Shown: positions 25,091-34,376, counted from the first letter of the stretch. The stretch: 64,000 nucleotides of DNA from Streptomyces piniterrae (GCF_005048155.1 NZ_SUMB01000013.1:124001-188000); one strand, 5' to 3'. Made by a program: numbers and translations. Notes: generated from the sequence alone by a model not told the origin.

Positions 25091-25108
25091 ACATCCGCGG
25101 ACGGATGT
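25091..25108. promoter_or_regulatory. Palindrome ACATCCG-CGGA-CGGATGT
   Basis: A perfect 7-bp inverted repeat with a 4-bp spacer, 49 bp before the SpoVK-like gene. A second small hairpin, CCAGCC-TCTC-GGCTGG, lies at about 25053-25068. Either may be an operator or leader structure. Confidence 0.4.
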
Positions 25109-25156
25109 GCCTGCCGGGCCGACAACAGCCGCACGAGGTGGGGGCACGACAGCGCC

Positions 25157-27595
25157 ATGGCACAGGGCTCGGTCCAGGTGACGCACTCCGGAACGTCTCG
25201 GTGGCGGCGCCGCACAGGGGAGTACAGCTCGCTCGCCGCCGCCCTGGAAGCCGCGGGGGACGGTGACGTGCTGACCGTGCCGGCCGGTACGTACCGGGAG
25301 AATCTGGTGCTGGTGCGCGCGGTGACGCTGCGCGGTCCCGAGGGGGCGCGCGGTTCGGTGCGGATCGCCCCGGCCGACGGCGTGGCGCTGACCATACGGG
25401 CCTCGGCGACGGTCCACGATCTGCATCTGGAGGCGACGGATTCGGCCTCGCCCGCGCTGCTGGTGGAGGACGGTTCCCCGGAGCTGGCCGATCTGCGGGT
25501 GGTGACCCGGTCCGCGTCCGGCATCGAGGTGCGCGGCGGCGCCCGTCCGACGGTGCGGCGCTGCACCGTCGACAACGCGGGCGGCGTGGGCATCAGCGTC
25601 CTGGACGGGGCCGGCGGGGTCTTCGAGGACTGTGAGGTGGTGGCCGCGGGGCAGGCCGGTGTGGCGGTCCGCGGCGGGGGCCATCCACGGCTGGAGAACT
25701 GCCGGATCCACCACGCCTCCGGCGCCGGGCTGTCCATCAACGGCGAGGGCAGCGCGGTGGAGGCGGTGGGCTGCGAGCTGTACGAGATCAAGGGCGCGGG
25801 GATCCAGGTCGCCGCGCGGGCCACCGGCCATCTCACCGACTGCACGGTGCACCGCACCTCGGCGGACGGCGTCACCCTGGACACCGACGCGGTCCTCACG
25901 CTCGCCGACTGCGATATCCACGACATCCCGGAGAACGCCGTCGATCTGCGGTCCCGTTCCGTGCTGACCCTGACCCGCAGCAAGGTGCGGCACTTCGGGC
26001 GCAACGGACTGTCCGTATGGGACCCGGGCACCCGGGTGGACGCCAACCAGTGCGAGATCCACGACAGTACGGGTGACTACCCGGCGGTGTGGGTGAGCGA
26101 CGGCGCGACGGCCGTACTGGACTCGACGCGGGTGCACGATGTGCCGGACGCGCTGTTCGTGCTGGACCGGGGTTCGCGCGCCGATGTGGTGGACAGCGAC
26201 ATCTCCCAGGTGCGGAACACCGCGGTGTCGGTGAGCGACGGGGCGACGGTGCAGCTCGACGACTGCCGGATCCGGGAGACCGCGACCGGCGCGTGGTTCC
26301 GCGACCACGGCAGCGGCGGCACGCTCGCCAACTGCACGATCGACGGCGCGCAGACCGGCGTGATCGTCACCAAGGGCGCCGACCCCACCATCGAGGGCTG
26401 CACGGTCAGCGCACCGGCCGAGGCCGGCTTCTATGTCTCCGCCGAGGGCCGCGGTACGTTCAACGGGTGCCGGGTCACGGGGAGTTCGGGCTTCGGCTTC
26501 CATGTGATCGACGGCTGCCGTACGACGCTGACGCGGTGCCGCACGGAGCGGTGCGCGCGCGGCGGCTACGAGTTCGCCGAGGGCGCCGGCGGGCAGGGCG
26601 ACGGGCCGACCGTCACCGACTGCACCAGCGACGAGAGCCGGGCCGCGCCGGCACCGTCCGTCGGGGCGCTGCCCGCCGTGCAGACGGCGACGCAGACCGC
26701 CGGGCTGCTGGGCAGTGTTCCGGGGGTCCCCGCGCAGCGCGCGCCGCAGGCCGTCCCGGCCGTCGCCGAACCGGCCGTCGTCAGCCGTCCCTCCGACGAG
26801 GTGCTGGGCGAACTGGACACCCTCGTGGGGCTGGACAGCGTCAAGCGCGAGGTGCGCAGCCTGATCAACATGATCGAGGTGGGGCGCCGGCGGCAGGAGG
26901 CGGGCCTGAAGGCCGCGTCGGTGCGCCGCCATCTGGTGTTCACCGGCTCCCCCGGCACGGGCAAGACGACGGTGGCCCGGTTGTACGGCGAGATCCTGGC
27001 CTCCCTCGGGGTGCTGCAGCGCGGGCATCTGGTCGAGGTGGCGCGGGTGGACCTGGTGGGCGAGCACATCGGGTCCACCGCGATCCGTACCCAGGAGGCG
27101 TTCGACCGGGCGCGCGGCGGGGTGCTGTTCATCGACGAGGCCTACGCCCTCTCCCCCGAGGACTCCGGCCGGGACTTCGGCAAGGAGGCCATCGACACGC
27201 TGGTGAAGCTGATGGAGGACCACCGGGAAGCGGTGGTGGTGATCGTGGCGGGCTACACCGCGGAGATGGAACGCTTTCTGTCCGTCAACCCCGGTGTGGC
27301 GTCCCGCTTCTCACGGACCATCACCTTCGGCGACTACACCCCTGAGGAGCTGCTGCGGATCGTCGAGCAGCAGGGCGAGGAGCATGAGTACCGCCTCGCC
27401 GAGGGGGCCGGCGAGGCGCTGCTCACGTACTTCACGGAGCTGCCCAAGGGGCCGTCGTTCGGCAACGGGCGCACCGCCCGCCAGACGTTCGAGGCGATGG
27501 TCGAGCGGCACGCGGGCCGGGTCGCGCAGCTGGCCGACCCGAGCACCGACGACCTCACCCTGCTCTACGCCGAGGATCTGCCCGAACCGTCCTGA
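25157..27595 (+). CDS. Beta-helix plus AAA+ ATPase (SpoVK/CbxX-like)
   Basis: An 812-residue fusion. From ~residue 18 to ~495 there is a right-handed parallel beta-helix made of repeated short strands (for example VEDGSPELADLRV, VRGGARPTVRRCTV, VDGCRTTLTRCR), similar to pectate-lyase-type and spoke proteins. After a Pro/Ala linker a CbxX/SpoVK AAA+ domain begins at ~545 with LGELDTLVGLDSVKREV, Walker A GSPGTGKT (~597), Walker B VLFIDEAYAL (~655) and a following RFSRTITF arginine region. ATG 25157 is chosen because MAQGSVQVTHSG begins the conserved part. The beta-helix may be the substrate or scaffold module for the ATPase. The last 31 bp overlap the convergent hydrolase gene. Confidence 0.9.
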   Translation: MAQGSVQVTHSGTSRWRRRTGEYSSLAAALEAAGDGDVLTVPAGTYRENLVLVRAVTLRGPEGARGSVRIAPADGVALTIRASATVHDLHLEATDSASPALLVEDGSPELADLRVVTRSASGIEVRGGARPTVRRCTVDNAGGVGISVLDGAGGVFEDCEVVAAGQAGVAVRGGGHPRLENCRIHHASGAGLSINGEGSAVEAVGCELYEIKGAGIQVAARATGHLTDCTVHRTSADGVTLDTDAVLTLADCDIHDIPENAVDLRSRSVLTLTRSKVRHFGRNGLSVWDPGTRVDANQCEIHDSTGDYPAVWVSDGATAVLDSTRVHDVPDALFVLDRGSRADVVDSDISQVRNTAVSVSDGATVQLDDCRIRETATGAWFRDHGSGGTLANCTIDGAQTGVIVTKGADPTIEGCTVSAPAEAGFYVSAEGRGTFNGCRVTGSSGFGFHVIDGCRTTLTRCRTERCARGGYEFAEGAGGQGDGPTVTDCTSDESRAAPAPSVGALPAVQTATQTAGLLGSVPGVPAQRAPQAVPAVAEPAVVSRPSDEVLGELDTLVGLDSVKREVRSLINMIEVGRRRQEAGLKAASVRRHLVFTGSPGTGKTTVARLYGEILASLGVLQRGHLVEVARVDLVGEHIGSTAIRTQEAFDRARGGVLFIDEAYALSPEDSGRDFGKEAIDTLVKLMEDHREAVVVIVAGYTAEMERFLSVNPGVASRFSRTITFGDYTPEELLRIVEQQGEEHEYRLAEGAGEALLTYFTELPKGPSFGNGRTARQTFEAMVERHAGRVAQLADPSTDDLTLLYAEDLPEPS

Positions 27596-30054
27596 ACCCG
27601 CTGTGTCCGCTGGCCGGGCAGCCCCGGGGCCGGGTCCAGCCGGGCCAGCAGTTCGGCGCGCACCCGGTCGAAGGCCGGGTCGGCCTGGTAGTCGCCGTGG
27701 CCCAGGATCTGGGCGGGCAGCGGGTTCTGGAGGGTGCGGCCGTAGGCGAGCGGGTCGCGCAGCGGTTCCTCGTCGACCCTGCGGCGGTCCTCGTGGCCGA
27801 GCCGGATGGGGCCGCCGATCGGGTCGGTGCGGCGCCACAGGTTGCGCCAGTCGTCCATCTGGCGGTGCAGGCCGGAGAGCGCGGGCGGGCCGAAGAAGGC
27901 GGGGAACCAGCGTCCGTAGAGGCGCTCCAGGGGGCTGCCGTAGGTGAGCAGCGCGACCCGGCTGCGGGTGACCAGGTCCAGCTGCCAAACGGCGGCGGCC
28001 GCCAGCACGCTGCCCTGGGAGTGCCCGGAGACCACCACGCGCCCGTCGAACCGCTCGGTCCAGGTCGCGATCCGCCAGGTGAGGTCGGGGATGGCGCGCT
28101 CGGCGTAGCAGGGCGGCGCGAAGGGGTGGGCGGCCCGCGGCCAGAACGTGCCGACGTCCCAGAGGATGCCGATGGTGCGGCGGGCCGAGTGGTCGCGGTA
28201 GGCGCGCCGGCCCATGGTGACGAGCAGTATGACGCCGGCGCCCATCAGCCATGAGCCGAGGGACTCGGCGGTCTGGGCGGCGGCGTGCACGAAGGGTGCT
28301 GCGCCCTCGGTGGCGCGGCCGGGCGCGCGGCCGGTGATCCAGGCACCGGCCACCGCGCCGGCTCCCAGGACGAGGGTGACGGCAGCGGTGGCCGCGACCA
28401 GCACGGGCGCCGCGTCGGTCAGCAGGGCGCGGGCGATGGTGCCGGCGATGCGCTTCGTACGACGTGCGTCGGGGCGCTCGCGGGGGTCGTAGAAGCCGGG
28501 AATGTCCTCGGCGATCCGGCTGCGGGTGATCACCACGCGGACGGCGGCGAGCACCGCGACGATGGCCACCACGACGAGCAGCAGGGGCAGGACGGACGCC
28601 TGCCAGGACAGCAGGACCGGCGGTCCTGGCATCGGGGCGTGCTCCTGGCCGGGGGTCGCGGCGCCGTCCAGCCAGTCCGCGAACCGCTGGGCCACTCCCC
28701 CGGACAGCACCCCGCCGACCGCGCAGGACAACAGGGCGACGGCGGGGCCGCCCATGCCGCGCAGGGCGGTGCGCTGCTCGCTGCGGACGGCGCGTTGCAG
28801 GACCCAGGCGGTCACGGCGAGCGCGAGGACCACGACGCCCTGGAAGACGGCGATCCCGCCGAAGGCCGCGGCGCCGGGCAGCGCCCCGGAACTGTGCGCT
28901 CCGGGGCGGGCCCAGGCGCTGTGTACCGCGATCAGCGCCAGCACGCCGAGCGAGGCGTACGGCAGCGCCCGCACCACCAGGCGGTCGGACTGGTCGTCGG
29001 GGGCGGCCTCGCTGCGGGCGGTGCGCCAGACGATGACCAGGGTGGCGGCGGCGAGCAGCACGACCAGGGCGGTCAGGGCCTGGCCGGTGACGGTGAGGAG
29101 GGCGTCCGCGCCGCTGTGCCGGTCGGCCTTCGCGGTGGCGACGCGCAGGGTGGCGGCGACGGTCAGCACACCGGCCGTGGTGTGCGCGGCGCGCAGCCGG
29201 GCGACGAGGCGGCGGCCGTACCAGAAGCCGTGCATGCTCAGCGCGGTGCGTTCGTCGGCCGGGGTGTCGCGGGAGGTGCCCGGGGTGCGCGGCGGCGGCG
29301 AGGCGGATTCGTACGCGCTCCAGGTGCGGTGCGAGAGCCACCACAGGAAGCCGATGACCAGCAGGGGCACCACGGAGGCGAGCACGAGGCGGCGGCCCGG
29401 GGCGCTCCACCAGCCGTGGTCGGCGGGGCTGACGAAGCCCAGCCAGGACCGGTCGGCGACGCAGGCCGGGGTGCCGGCGCACTGCCAGGCCGTGAGGTCG
29501 AGGGCGACCTCGCAGGCCGCGGCGGCCAGCAGGATGGTGAGGGTGAGCGCGAGGACGCGTACGAGAAGGTCGTAGATCCGGTGCGCCTTGTGGGCGGGCG
29601 GTGCGGCCGGGCGCATCCAGTGGGCGAGGTTGGCGACCATGAAGGGCACCAGGAGCAGCCAGAGGGCGCGGGCGCCGTTGCCCGAGGTGAGGTTGGACCA
29701 GCAGTAGGCCTCGCGGACCGCCCGTCCGTGGTAGTCGGCGGGGCGCGCCTCGGCGTCCGAGTCGTCGGTGCGGCGGTAGCAGGCGGCGGTGTCGTCGCCG
29801 GTGATCAGCGTGACGCGTGGGTCCCCGAGCATCTCCTGGGGTGTGGTGCCGCCGACGCCGTGCACCAGCAGCTCCAGAGCCAGCTGCGGCCGGTCGGTAC
29901 GGTCACCCGCCTGCTGATCGACCGTCTGCTGAACGCCGGCGTGCTGATCGCCCATCTGCCGGCCGGTTGGCCGCGCGTCGTCTGTCGGTGGCTCAACTTC
30001 CGCTTCCCCCAGGCTCGTTGAGCGGGCATGCGGTGTCGGTTCCGCGGTCTCCAC
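27565..30054 (-). CDS. Large polytopic membrane protein with alpha/beta-hydrolase motif
   Basis: An 829-residue protein. The start is GTG 30054 with GGGGGAG 5 bp upstream; the open frame continues to 32037 through two other genes and that part is not real. Near the N-terminus is LELLVHGVGGTTPQEML, an oxyanion-loop-like hydrolase opening, then about ten membrane spans, then the nucleophile-elbow motif VVSGHSQGSVLAAAA at ~residue 673 followed by LLTYGSPLERLYG. Splitting a hydrolase fold by a membrane block is characteristic of a streptomycete family with no assigned role. A lipase or esterase acting at the membrane is the best guess. It diverges from the second DeoR-type gene. Confidence 0.8.
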   Translation of the reverse strand: METAEPTPHARSTSLGEAEVEPPTDDARPTGRQMGDQHAGVQQTVDQQAGDRTDRPQLALELLVHGVGGTTPQEMLGDPRVTLITGDDTAACYRRTDDSDAEARPADYHGRAVREAYCWSNLTSGNGARALWLLLVPFMVANLAHWMRPAAPPAHKAHRIYDLLVRVLALTLTILLAAAACEVALDLTAWQCAGTPACVADRSWLGFVSPADHGWWSAPGRRLVLASVVPLLVIGFLWWLSHRTWSAYESASPPPRTPGTSRDTPADERTALSMHGFWYGRRLVARLRAAHTTAGVLTVAATLRVATAKADRHSGADALLTVTGQALTALVVLLAAATLVIVWRTARSEAAPDDQSDRLVVRALPYASLGVLALIAVHSAWARPGAHSSGALPGAAAFGGIAVFQGVVVLALAVTAWVLQRAVRSEQRTALRGMGGPAVALLSCAVGGVLSGGVAQRFADWLDGAATPGQEHAPMPGPPVLLSWQASVLPLLLVVVAIVAVLAAVRVVITRSRIAEDIPGFYDPRERPDARRTKRIAGTIARALLTDAAPVLVAATAAVTLVLGAGAVAGAWITGRAPGRATEGAAPFVHAAAQTAESLGSWLMGAGVILLVTMGRRAYRDHSARRTIGILWDVGTFWPRAAHPFAPPCYAERAIPDLTWRIATWTERFDGRVVVSGHSQGSVLAAAAVWQLDLVTRSRVALLTYGSPLERLYGRWFPAFFGPPALSGLHRQMDDWRNLWRRTDPIGGPIRLGHEDRRRVDEEPLRDPLAYGRTLQNPLPAQILGHGDYQADPAFDRVRAELLARLDPAPGLPGQRTQRVQDGSGRSSA

Positions 30055-30324
30055 TGGTCTCCCCCGTTGTCCGTGTGGCGCCGTACGGTGCGGCGCCTCA
30101 AGGATCCTCCGTTCCCCGCGCGAGCGCATCCACCTTTCGTTAGAGCGCCCGCGCCCGCGCCCGGGTCGTGCGGCCGACGTGTCGCATGTCGCCCTGTCAG
30201 CCGTGGCGACGCGGGCAGCCGCGTCGGTGTCGGTGCCTCGTGCGAGGATGAGGGAACCAGTGATCGCTGGCGGCAGCCGGCGCGGACTACCCGAGACAGC
30301 AGCCGGGCGGAAGGGACGGGCCGG

Positions 30325-31170
30325 GTGAGCGACAACCAGAACCTCCTCGCGGAGCAGCGGCGTGCCCTGATTCTCGACGAGGTCAGGCGGCGCGGCGGGG
30401 TGCGGGTCAATGAGCTCACCCGCAGGCTCAGCGTGTCGGACATGACGGTCCGCCGTGATCTGGACGCGCTGGCCCGCCAGGGCATGGTGGAGAAGGTGCA
30501 CGGCGGCGCGGTGCCGGTCAGCGAGCCGAGCGCGCATGAGCCGGGTTTCGAGGCGAAGTCGGCGCTGGAGCTGACCGCCAAGGAGGACATCGCCAGGGCC
30601 GCGGCCGAGATGGCGGCACCGGGCAGCGCCATCGCGCTGGCGGGCGGCACGACCGCGTTCGCGCTGGCGCAGCAGCTGCTGGATGTCCCGGATCTGACGG
30701 TCGTGACGAATTCCGTCCGGGTGGCCGATGTGTTCTACACCGCCCAGCGCGCGGCGGCGAGCGGCAGTACGGGCCCGCGCGCGGGGGCCGCGACGGTCGT
30801 GCTGACGGGCGGGGTGCGTACGCCGTCGGACACCCTGGTGGGCCCGGTGGCGGATGCCGCGATCCGGTCGCTCCATTTCGATGTGCTCTTCCTCGGGGTG
30901 CACGGCATATCGGTGGAGGCGGGCCTGTCGACGCCGAATCTGGCGGAGGCGGAGACCAACCGGCATTTCGTGCGGTCCGCACGCCGGGTGGTGGTGGTCG
31001 CCGACCACACCAAGTGGGGCACGGTCGGGCTGAGTTCGTTCGCGTCGCTGGCGGAGGTGGATGTGCTGGTGACGGATGCCGGGCTGTCCGCGGAGGCGCG
31101 CGCGGAGTTCGCCGAGCTGCCGCCGGAGCTGTTGGTGGCGGGCGAGCGGCGGGACGACGCAGACATCTGA
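30325..31170 (+). CDS. DeoR/GlpR-family transcriptional regulator
   Basis: A 281-residue regulator with an N-terminal HTH (RRALILDEVRRRGGVRVNELTRRLSVSDMTVRRDLDAL) and a DeoRC domain with the canonical ALAGGTTAFALAQQL sugar-phosphate loop, DVLFLGVHGIS and VVVADHTKWG. GTG 30325 follows AAGGGA; the frame upstream to 30028 is non-coding. Unlike the regulator at 1185, its ligand loop is standard. The target is not obvious: no sugar genes lie next to it. Close relatives in streptomycetes control phosphorylated hexosamine or fructose metabolism. The 270 bp to the divergent hydrolase gene contain its promoter, which I cannot place. Confidence 0.9.
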   Translation: MSDNQNLLAEQRRALILDEVRRRGGVRVNELTRRLSVSDMTVRRDLDALARQGMVEKVHGGAVPVSEPSAHEPGFEAKSALELTAKEDIARAAAEMAAPGSAIALAGGTTAFALAQQLLDVPDLTVVTNSVRVADVFYTAQRAAASGSTGPRAGAATVVLTGGVRTPSDTLVGPVADAAIRSLHFDVLFLGVHGISVEAGLSTPNLAEAETNRHFVRSARRVVVVADHTKWGTVGLSSFASLAEVDVLVTDAGLSAEARAEFAELPPELLVAGERRDDADI

Positions 31171-31202
31171 CGGGTCGCCAGCTATGGTGTGCGGCGCGGG
31201 GC

Positions 31203-31242
31203 CTGTCCGGTGGATCGGGCCCCGCGATGCTCCACCGGACAG
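31203..31242. repeat. 12-bp perfect inverted repeat
   Basis: CTGTCCGGTGGA (31203-31214) and TCCACCGGACAG (31231-31242), 16-nt loop, between the DeoR stop and the SRPBCC start. It could end the DeoR transcript or be an operator for the downstream gene. Confidence 0.7.
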
Positions 31243-31284
31243 ACCCTGGCCCCGTCGCCGTTCCCCGTAGGGGGTGCTCGTCCC

Positions 31285-31758
31285 ATGGCACGCCGTCTCC
31301 GCCCCGTCGAGCTCGACTTCGTCGAGTCCGCCCCGCTGCGGCTGGTGTTCGCGGCGGAGGCCGCCGCGCCGCCCAAGGCGGTCTTCGCCGCGCTGGCGGA
31401 GGACGTCGAGGGCTGGTCCCGCTGGTTCACGGGGGTGTCGCGGTCGGCTCCGACGGACGGCGGCAGGGGCCGCGAGGTGCGGCTGACGGGCGGCACCCGC
31501 TTCACCGAGACGGTGCTCGCCACCGAACCGGACAGGCATTACGCGTACCGGGTCGACACCACCAACGCCCCTGGGCTGCGCGCCCTGTTGGAGGACTGGC
31601 GGCTGACGCCGTCCGGTGGCGGGACCCGGGTGCGGTGGACGTTCGCGGCGGACGGCCCGGCGCCGCTCCGCTTCGCGCTGACGCTGGCCCGGCCGGGCCT
31701 GGGCCGCGCCTTCCGGGAGTCGGTGCGGGCCCTGGACCGCCGGCTCGCCGACGGCTGA
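31285..31758 (+). CDS. SRPBCC-family protein
   Basis: A 157-residue START/Bet v1-like protein: N-terminal strand VELDFVESAPLRLVFAAEAAAPPKAVFAAL, an AEDVEGWSRWF helix-turn, and a long C-terminal helix (ALTLARPGLGRAFRESVRALDRRL) that closes the hydrophobic cavity. Members bind or transform lipids and polyketides; this sequence matches the polyketide cyclase/dehydrase and lipid transport class. ATG 31285 follows GTAGGGGG. The longer frame from 31189 runs through the inverted repeat and is unlikely. The ligand is unknown. Confidence 0.87.
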   Translation: MARRLRPVELDFVESAPLRLVFAAEAAAPPKAVFAALAEDVEGWSRWFTGVSRSAPTDGGRGREVRLTGGTRFTETVLATEPDRHYAYRVDTTNAPGLRALLEDWRLTPSGGGTRVRWTFAADGPAPLRFALTLARPGLGRAFRESVRALDRRLADG

Positions 31759-31788
31759 CGCACGGGGCGCACCGCCCGGGAAGCGGCT

Positions 31789-31822
31789 CAGGGCCGGGCC
31801 GATGGTTCGTGGCCGGGCCCTG
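31789..31822. terminator. Hairpin between convergent genes
   Basis: CAGGGCC (31789-31795) pairs with GGCCCTG (31816-31822), with further partial pairing in the loop; it lies between the SRPBCC stop and the stop of the cysteine-synthase-like gene. Confidence 0.55.
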
Positions 31823-31838
31823 CCCCGTCGGACCGCCC

Positions 31839-32996
31839 CTAGCCGCCCCAGGTCCCGGTCGCCAGGAACGTCTCGATGGTCCGCGCGTAGGGCGCGATGT
31901 CCAGGCCCTGGGAGGCCAGCCAGTCGTCGGAGTAGTACTTGTCGAGATAGCGGTCGCCCGGGTCGCAGAGCAGGGTGACGACGGAGCCCGTACGGCCCTC
32001 GGCGACCATCTCCGAGACGATCTTCAGCGCGCTCCACAGCCCGGTGCCGGTCGAGCCGCCCGCCTTGCGGCCGATCGCCGTCTCCAGCGCGCGCACCGCG
32101 GCCACGCTCGCCGCGTCCGGGACCTTCATCATCCGGTCTATGGCGCCGGGCACGAAGCTCGGCTCCATCCGCGGCCGCCCTATGCCCTCGATGCGCGAGG
32201 CGGTGGCGCAGTCGGTCTCGGCGTCGCCGGTGAGCCAGCCGTCGAAGAAGCAGGAGTTCTCCGGGTCGGGGACGCAGACGCGGGTGTCGTGCTGCATGTA
32301 GTGGACGTAGCGGGCGATGGTCGCGGACGTGCCGCCGGTGCCCGCGGTGGCCACGATCCAGGCGGGCTCGGGATAGCGCTCCAGCCGCAGCTGCTGGTAG
32401 ATCGACTCGGCGATGTTGTTGTTGCCGCGCCAGTCCGTCGCCCGTTCGGCATAGGTGAACTGGTCCATGTAGTGGCCGCCGGACTCCGCGGCGAGCCGGG
32501 CGGACACCTCGTAGACGGTCCGCGGGTCCTGCACGAGATGGCAGCTGCCGCCGTGGAACTCAATCAGCCGGGTCTTCTCACGGCTGGTGGTGGCCGGCAT
32601 CACAGCGATGAAGGGCACCCCGATCAGCGACGCGAAGTACGCCTCGGAGACGGCCGTGGAGCCGCTGGAGGACTCGATGACGGGCTTGCCGGGGCGGATC
32701 CAGCCGTTGCAGAGCCCGTAGAGGAACAGCGAGCGGGCCAGCCGGTGCTTGAGGCTGCCGGTGGGGTGCGTCGACTCGTCCTTCAGATAGAGGTCGATGC
32801 CCCAGTGCTCGGGGAGCGGGAAGCGCAGGAGGTGGGTGTCGGCGGTGCGGTTGGCGTCCGCCTGGACCTTGCGGACGGCTTCTTTGAGCCAGCTCCGATA
32901 GTCCGGATCGGTGCGGTCGACATCGATGGTCGACATCGGTGCCGCGGCCGCTATCTCACGGTCCGGCTGGCTCTGCGGCTGCTGTGCGGTGCTCAC
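31839..32996 (-). CDS. PLP-dependent cysteine synthase/desulfhydrase-like protein
   Basis: A 385-residue fold-type II PLP enzyme. The PLP lysine is in HPTGSLKHRLA, the substrate-binding loop is SSSGSTAVSEA, and the phosphate-binding glycines are in TAGTGGTSATI. The sequence differs from O-acetylserine sulfhydrylase CysK (longer, with DENSCFF-like and GRPRMEPSF segments) and resembles the mycobacterial Cds1 L-cysteine desulfhydrase group. It may make or break cysteine, releasing sulfide. GTG 32996 has GAGGAG upstream; the TTG at 33011 is less likely. Monocistronic, divergent from the small gene at 33240. Confidence 0.87.
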   Translation of the reverse strand: MSTAQQPQSQPDREIAAAAPMSTIDVDRTDPDYRSWLKEAVRKVQADANRTADTHLLRFPLPEHWGIDLYLKDESTHPTGSLKHRLARSLFLYGLCNGWIRPGKPVIESSSGSTAVSEAYFASLIGVPFIAVMPATTSREKTRLIEFHGGSCHLVQDPRTVYEVSARLAAESGGHYMDQFTYAERATDWRGNNNIAESIYQQLRLERYPEPAWIVATAGTGGTSATIARYVHYMQHDTRVCVPDPENSCFFDGWLTGDAETDCATASRIEGIGRPRMEPSFVPGAIDRMMKVPDAASVAAVRALETAIGRKAGGSTGTGLWSALKIVSEMVAEGRTGSVVTLLCDPGDRYLDKYYSDDWLASQGLDIAPYARTIETFLATGTWGG

Positions 32997-33239
32997 CGGC
33001 GCGCTCCTCAAAGGGTTTCGAGGCCCGCGCGGAACGCCGGGCCGCTATCGACTATAACCAGCCAACGCACGCTTCTCACCTGCATAAACATCGCTTTGAG
33101 ACACCCCAAGGAAGGCCTGGGAGAAGGCTGTTGCCGGTCTCGCGGGCCGGGGGGCACTGGTGTGCGGGGCCCGCTACGGGCACACTCCCACCAAGGGGCG
33201 GTGGAGGGCACCTGCCCGTGTACCGAGGAGGTGGTGGCC

Positions 33240-33527
33240 ATGGCGGAGCCGGAATTCAACGCGACCGGCGTACGGATCGAGCGATGGCTGCGGTCCCTTA
33301 CCCGCGCCGGGCAGGTCGTCATCCGGGACGGCCGGCTGGCACTGCTGACCAGCTACGGCACGGAGATCGACAGCGCGCCGCTGCAGGCGGTGCAGGCGCA
33401 CAAACCGCTGTTCGCGGCGCGTGACCGGGCGCTCGCCACGATCAACGGCCACCGCTATTCGCTGACCCTCGGAGCGCCCGAACTCTTCCTCAAAGCGCTT
33501 GAGGCGGCGCGTCCACCACGCCCCTGA
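33240..33527 (+). CDS. Small hypothetical protein
   Basis: A 95-residue protein of unknown function starting MAEPEFNATGVRIERWLRSL. ATG 33240 has GAGGAGG at 33225-33231, a strong ribosome site; the frame upstream is a shadow of the neighbouring gene. The content is a mix of strands and helices without membrane segments (VIRDGRLALLTSYGTEIDSAPL, then NGHRYSLTLG). The pattern looks like a compact conserved domain found in Streptomyces, but I cannot name it. Confidence 0.7.
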   Translation: MAEPEFNATGVRIERWLRSLTRAGQVVIRDGRLALLTSYGTEIDSAPLQAVQAHKPLFAARDRALATINGHRYSLTLGAPELFLKALEAARPPRP

Positions 33528-33603
33528 AGGCCTGCCGCGGCCCGGCCGGTGCGGTTGCGGGACGGCACCCACTGGATGACCCTGGACTCGTATCACTGAG
33601 GGT

Positions 33604-33616
33604 TCACCAGTGGTGA
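33604..33616. promoter_or_regulatory. 13-bp palindrome TCACCAGTGGTGA
   Basis: A perfect palindrome 88 bp upstream of the RsbW-like ATPase gene. Candidate operator; no regulator adjoins. Confidence 0.35.
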
Positions 33617-33703
33617 CGCTGAGGCGCAGCCGACACCGCTGGATCCGATCTTCGCCCCTGCCAGATCGCGAGGGGCGCCCGGCCTCATCAGGGAGTCGCG
33701 GTC

Positions 33704-34210
33704 GTGATCAGGCAGCCCAGCAGGCACTGCACGGTGGAGCTCCAGGCCCTGCCGGCCCGCATCCGGCATGTGCGCAGAATCGTCTCCGCGCAACTGCGGT
33801 ACTGGCGTCTCGACGCCCTGGTCGATCCGGCGACGCTCGGTGTCACGGAACTGCTCGCCAATGTCCACCGACATGCCCGTCCCAGCAAACAGTGCACGCT
33901 CGAACTGCACGCGCTCCTCGATCAGTTGACGGTCTCGGTGCACGATCTGGATCCGACGCTGCCGCGGATCCGTGCCGCCGACACCTGGGAGACCTGCGGG
34001 CGCGGCCTGTCACTGATCGCGGCGCTCAGCGAGAGCTGGGGGGTACGCCCGGACGGCGCCGGCAAAGTCGTGTGGTTCACCCTGCCGGTCCTCGCCCCCG
34101 CCCTCGAAGAGGCCCGCCCGGTGCCCGCCTGCTGGGACACCATGCCGCTGGAGGCGGCACGTATGACGGACGGCCCCCGCGCCCGCCTGCGGAGCGCGAC
34201 GGCCGGCTGA
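33704..34210 (+). CDS. RsbW-like ATP-binding protein
   Basis: A 168-residue GHKL ATPase of the large Streptomyces family of stand-alone regulators. The N box is VTELLANVHRHA and the G2 region GRGLSLIAALSESWGV; the G1 Asp-x-Gly is poorly conserved (VHDLDPTLPRI), so ATP hydrolysis is not certain. The tail (LEEARPVPACWDTMP) is typical of the subgroup. GTG 33704. No sigma factor or STAS partner is adjacent. Confidence 0.85.
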   Translation: MIRQPSRHCTVELQALPARIRHVRRIVSAQLRYWRLDALVDPATLGVTELLANVHRHARPSKQCTLELHALLDQLTVSVHDLDPTLPRIRAADTWETCGRGLSLIAALSESWGVRPDGAGKVVWFTLPVLAPALEEARPVPACWDTMPLEAARMTDGPRARLRSATAG

Positions 34211-34376
34211 CGTCCGGAGGTCCCGGGGCCGGCCGCCGCCGGTGGCGGTGGCGGTGCCGCCGACCGTCCCCCCTCTCGTCTTCCTCATCGTCATCGTCTC
34301 GTCGGCCTCCCCCTGGCGACGGCCGGCCGGTCGGTCGCCGCCGAGGTCGTTCAACGAGCCGTGCACGACGCGACGG

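Noticed and set aside
30055..32037. Continuation of the minus-strand frame upstream of the membrane hydrolase start to make a 1490-residue protein
   Set aside because: It runs antisense through the DeoR and SRPBCC genes, has no domain signal and crosses a GTG start with a strong ribosome site at 30054.
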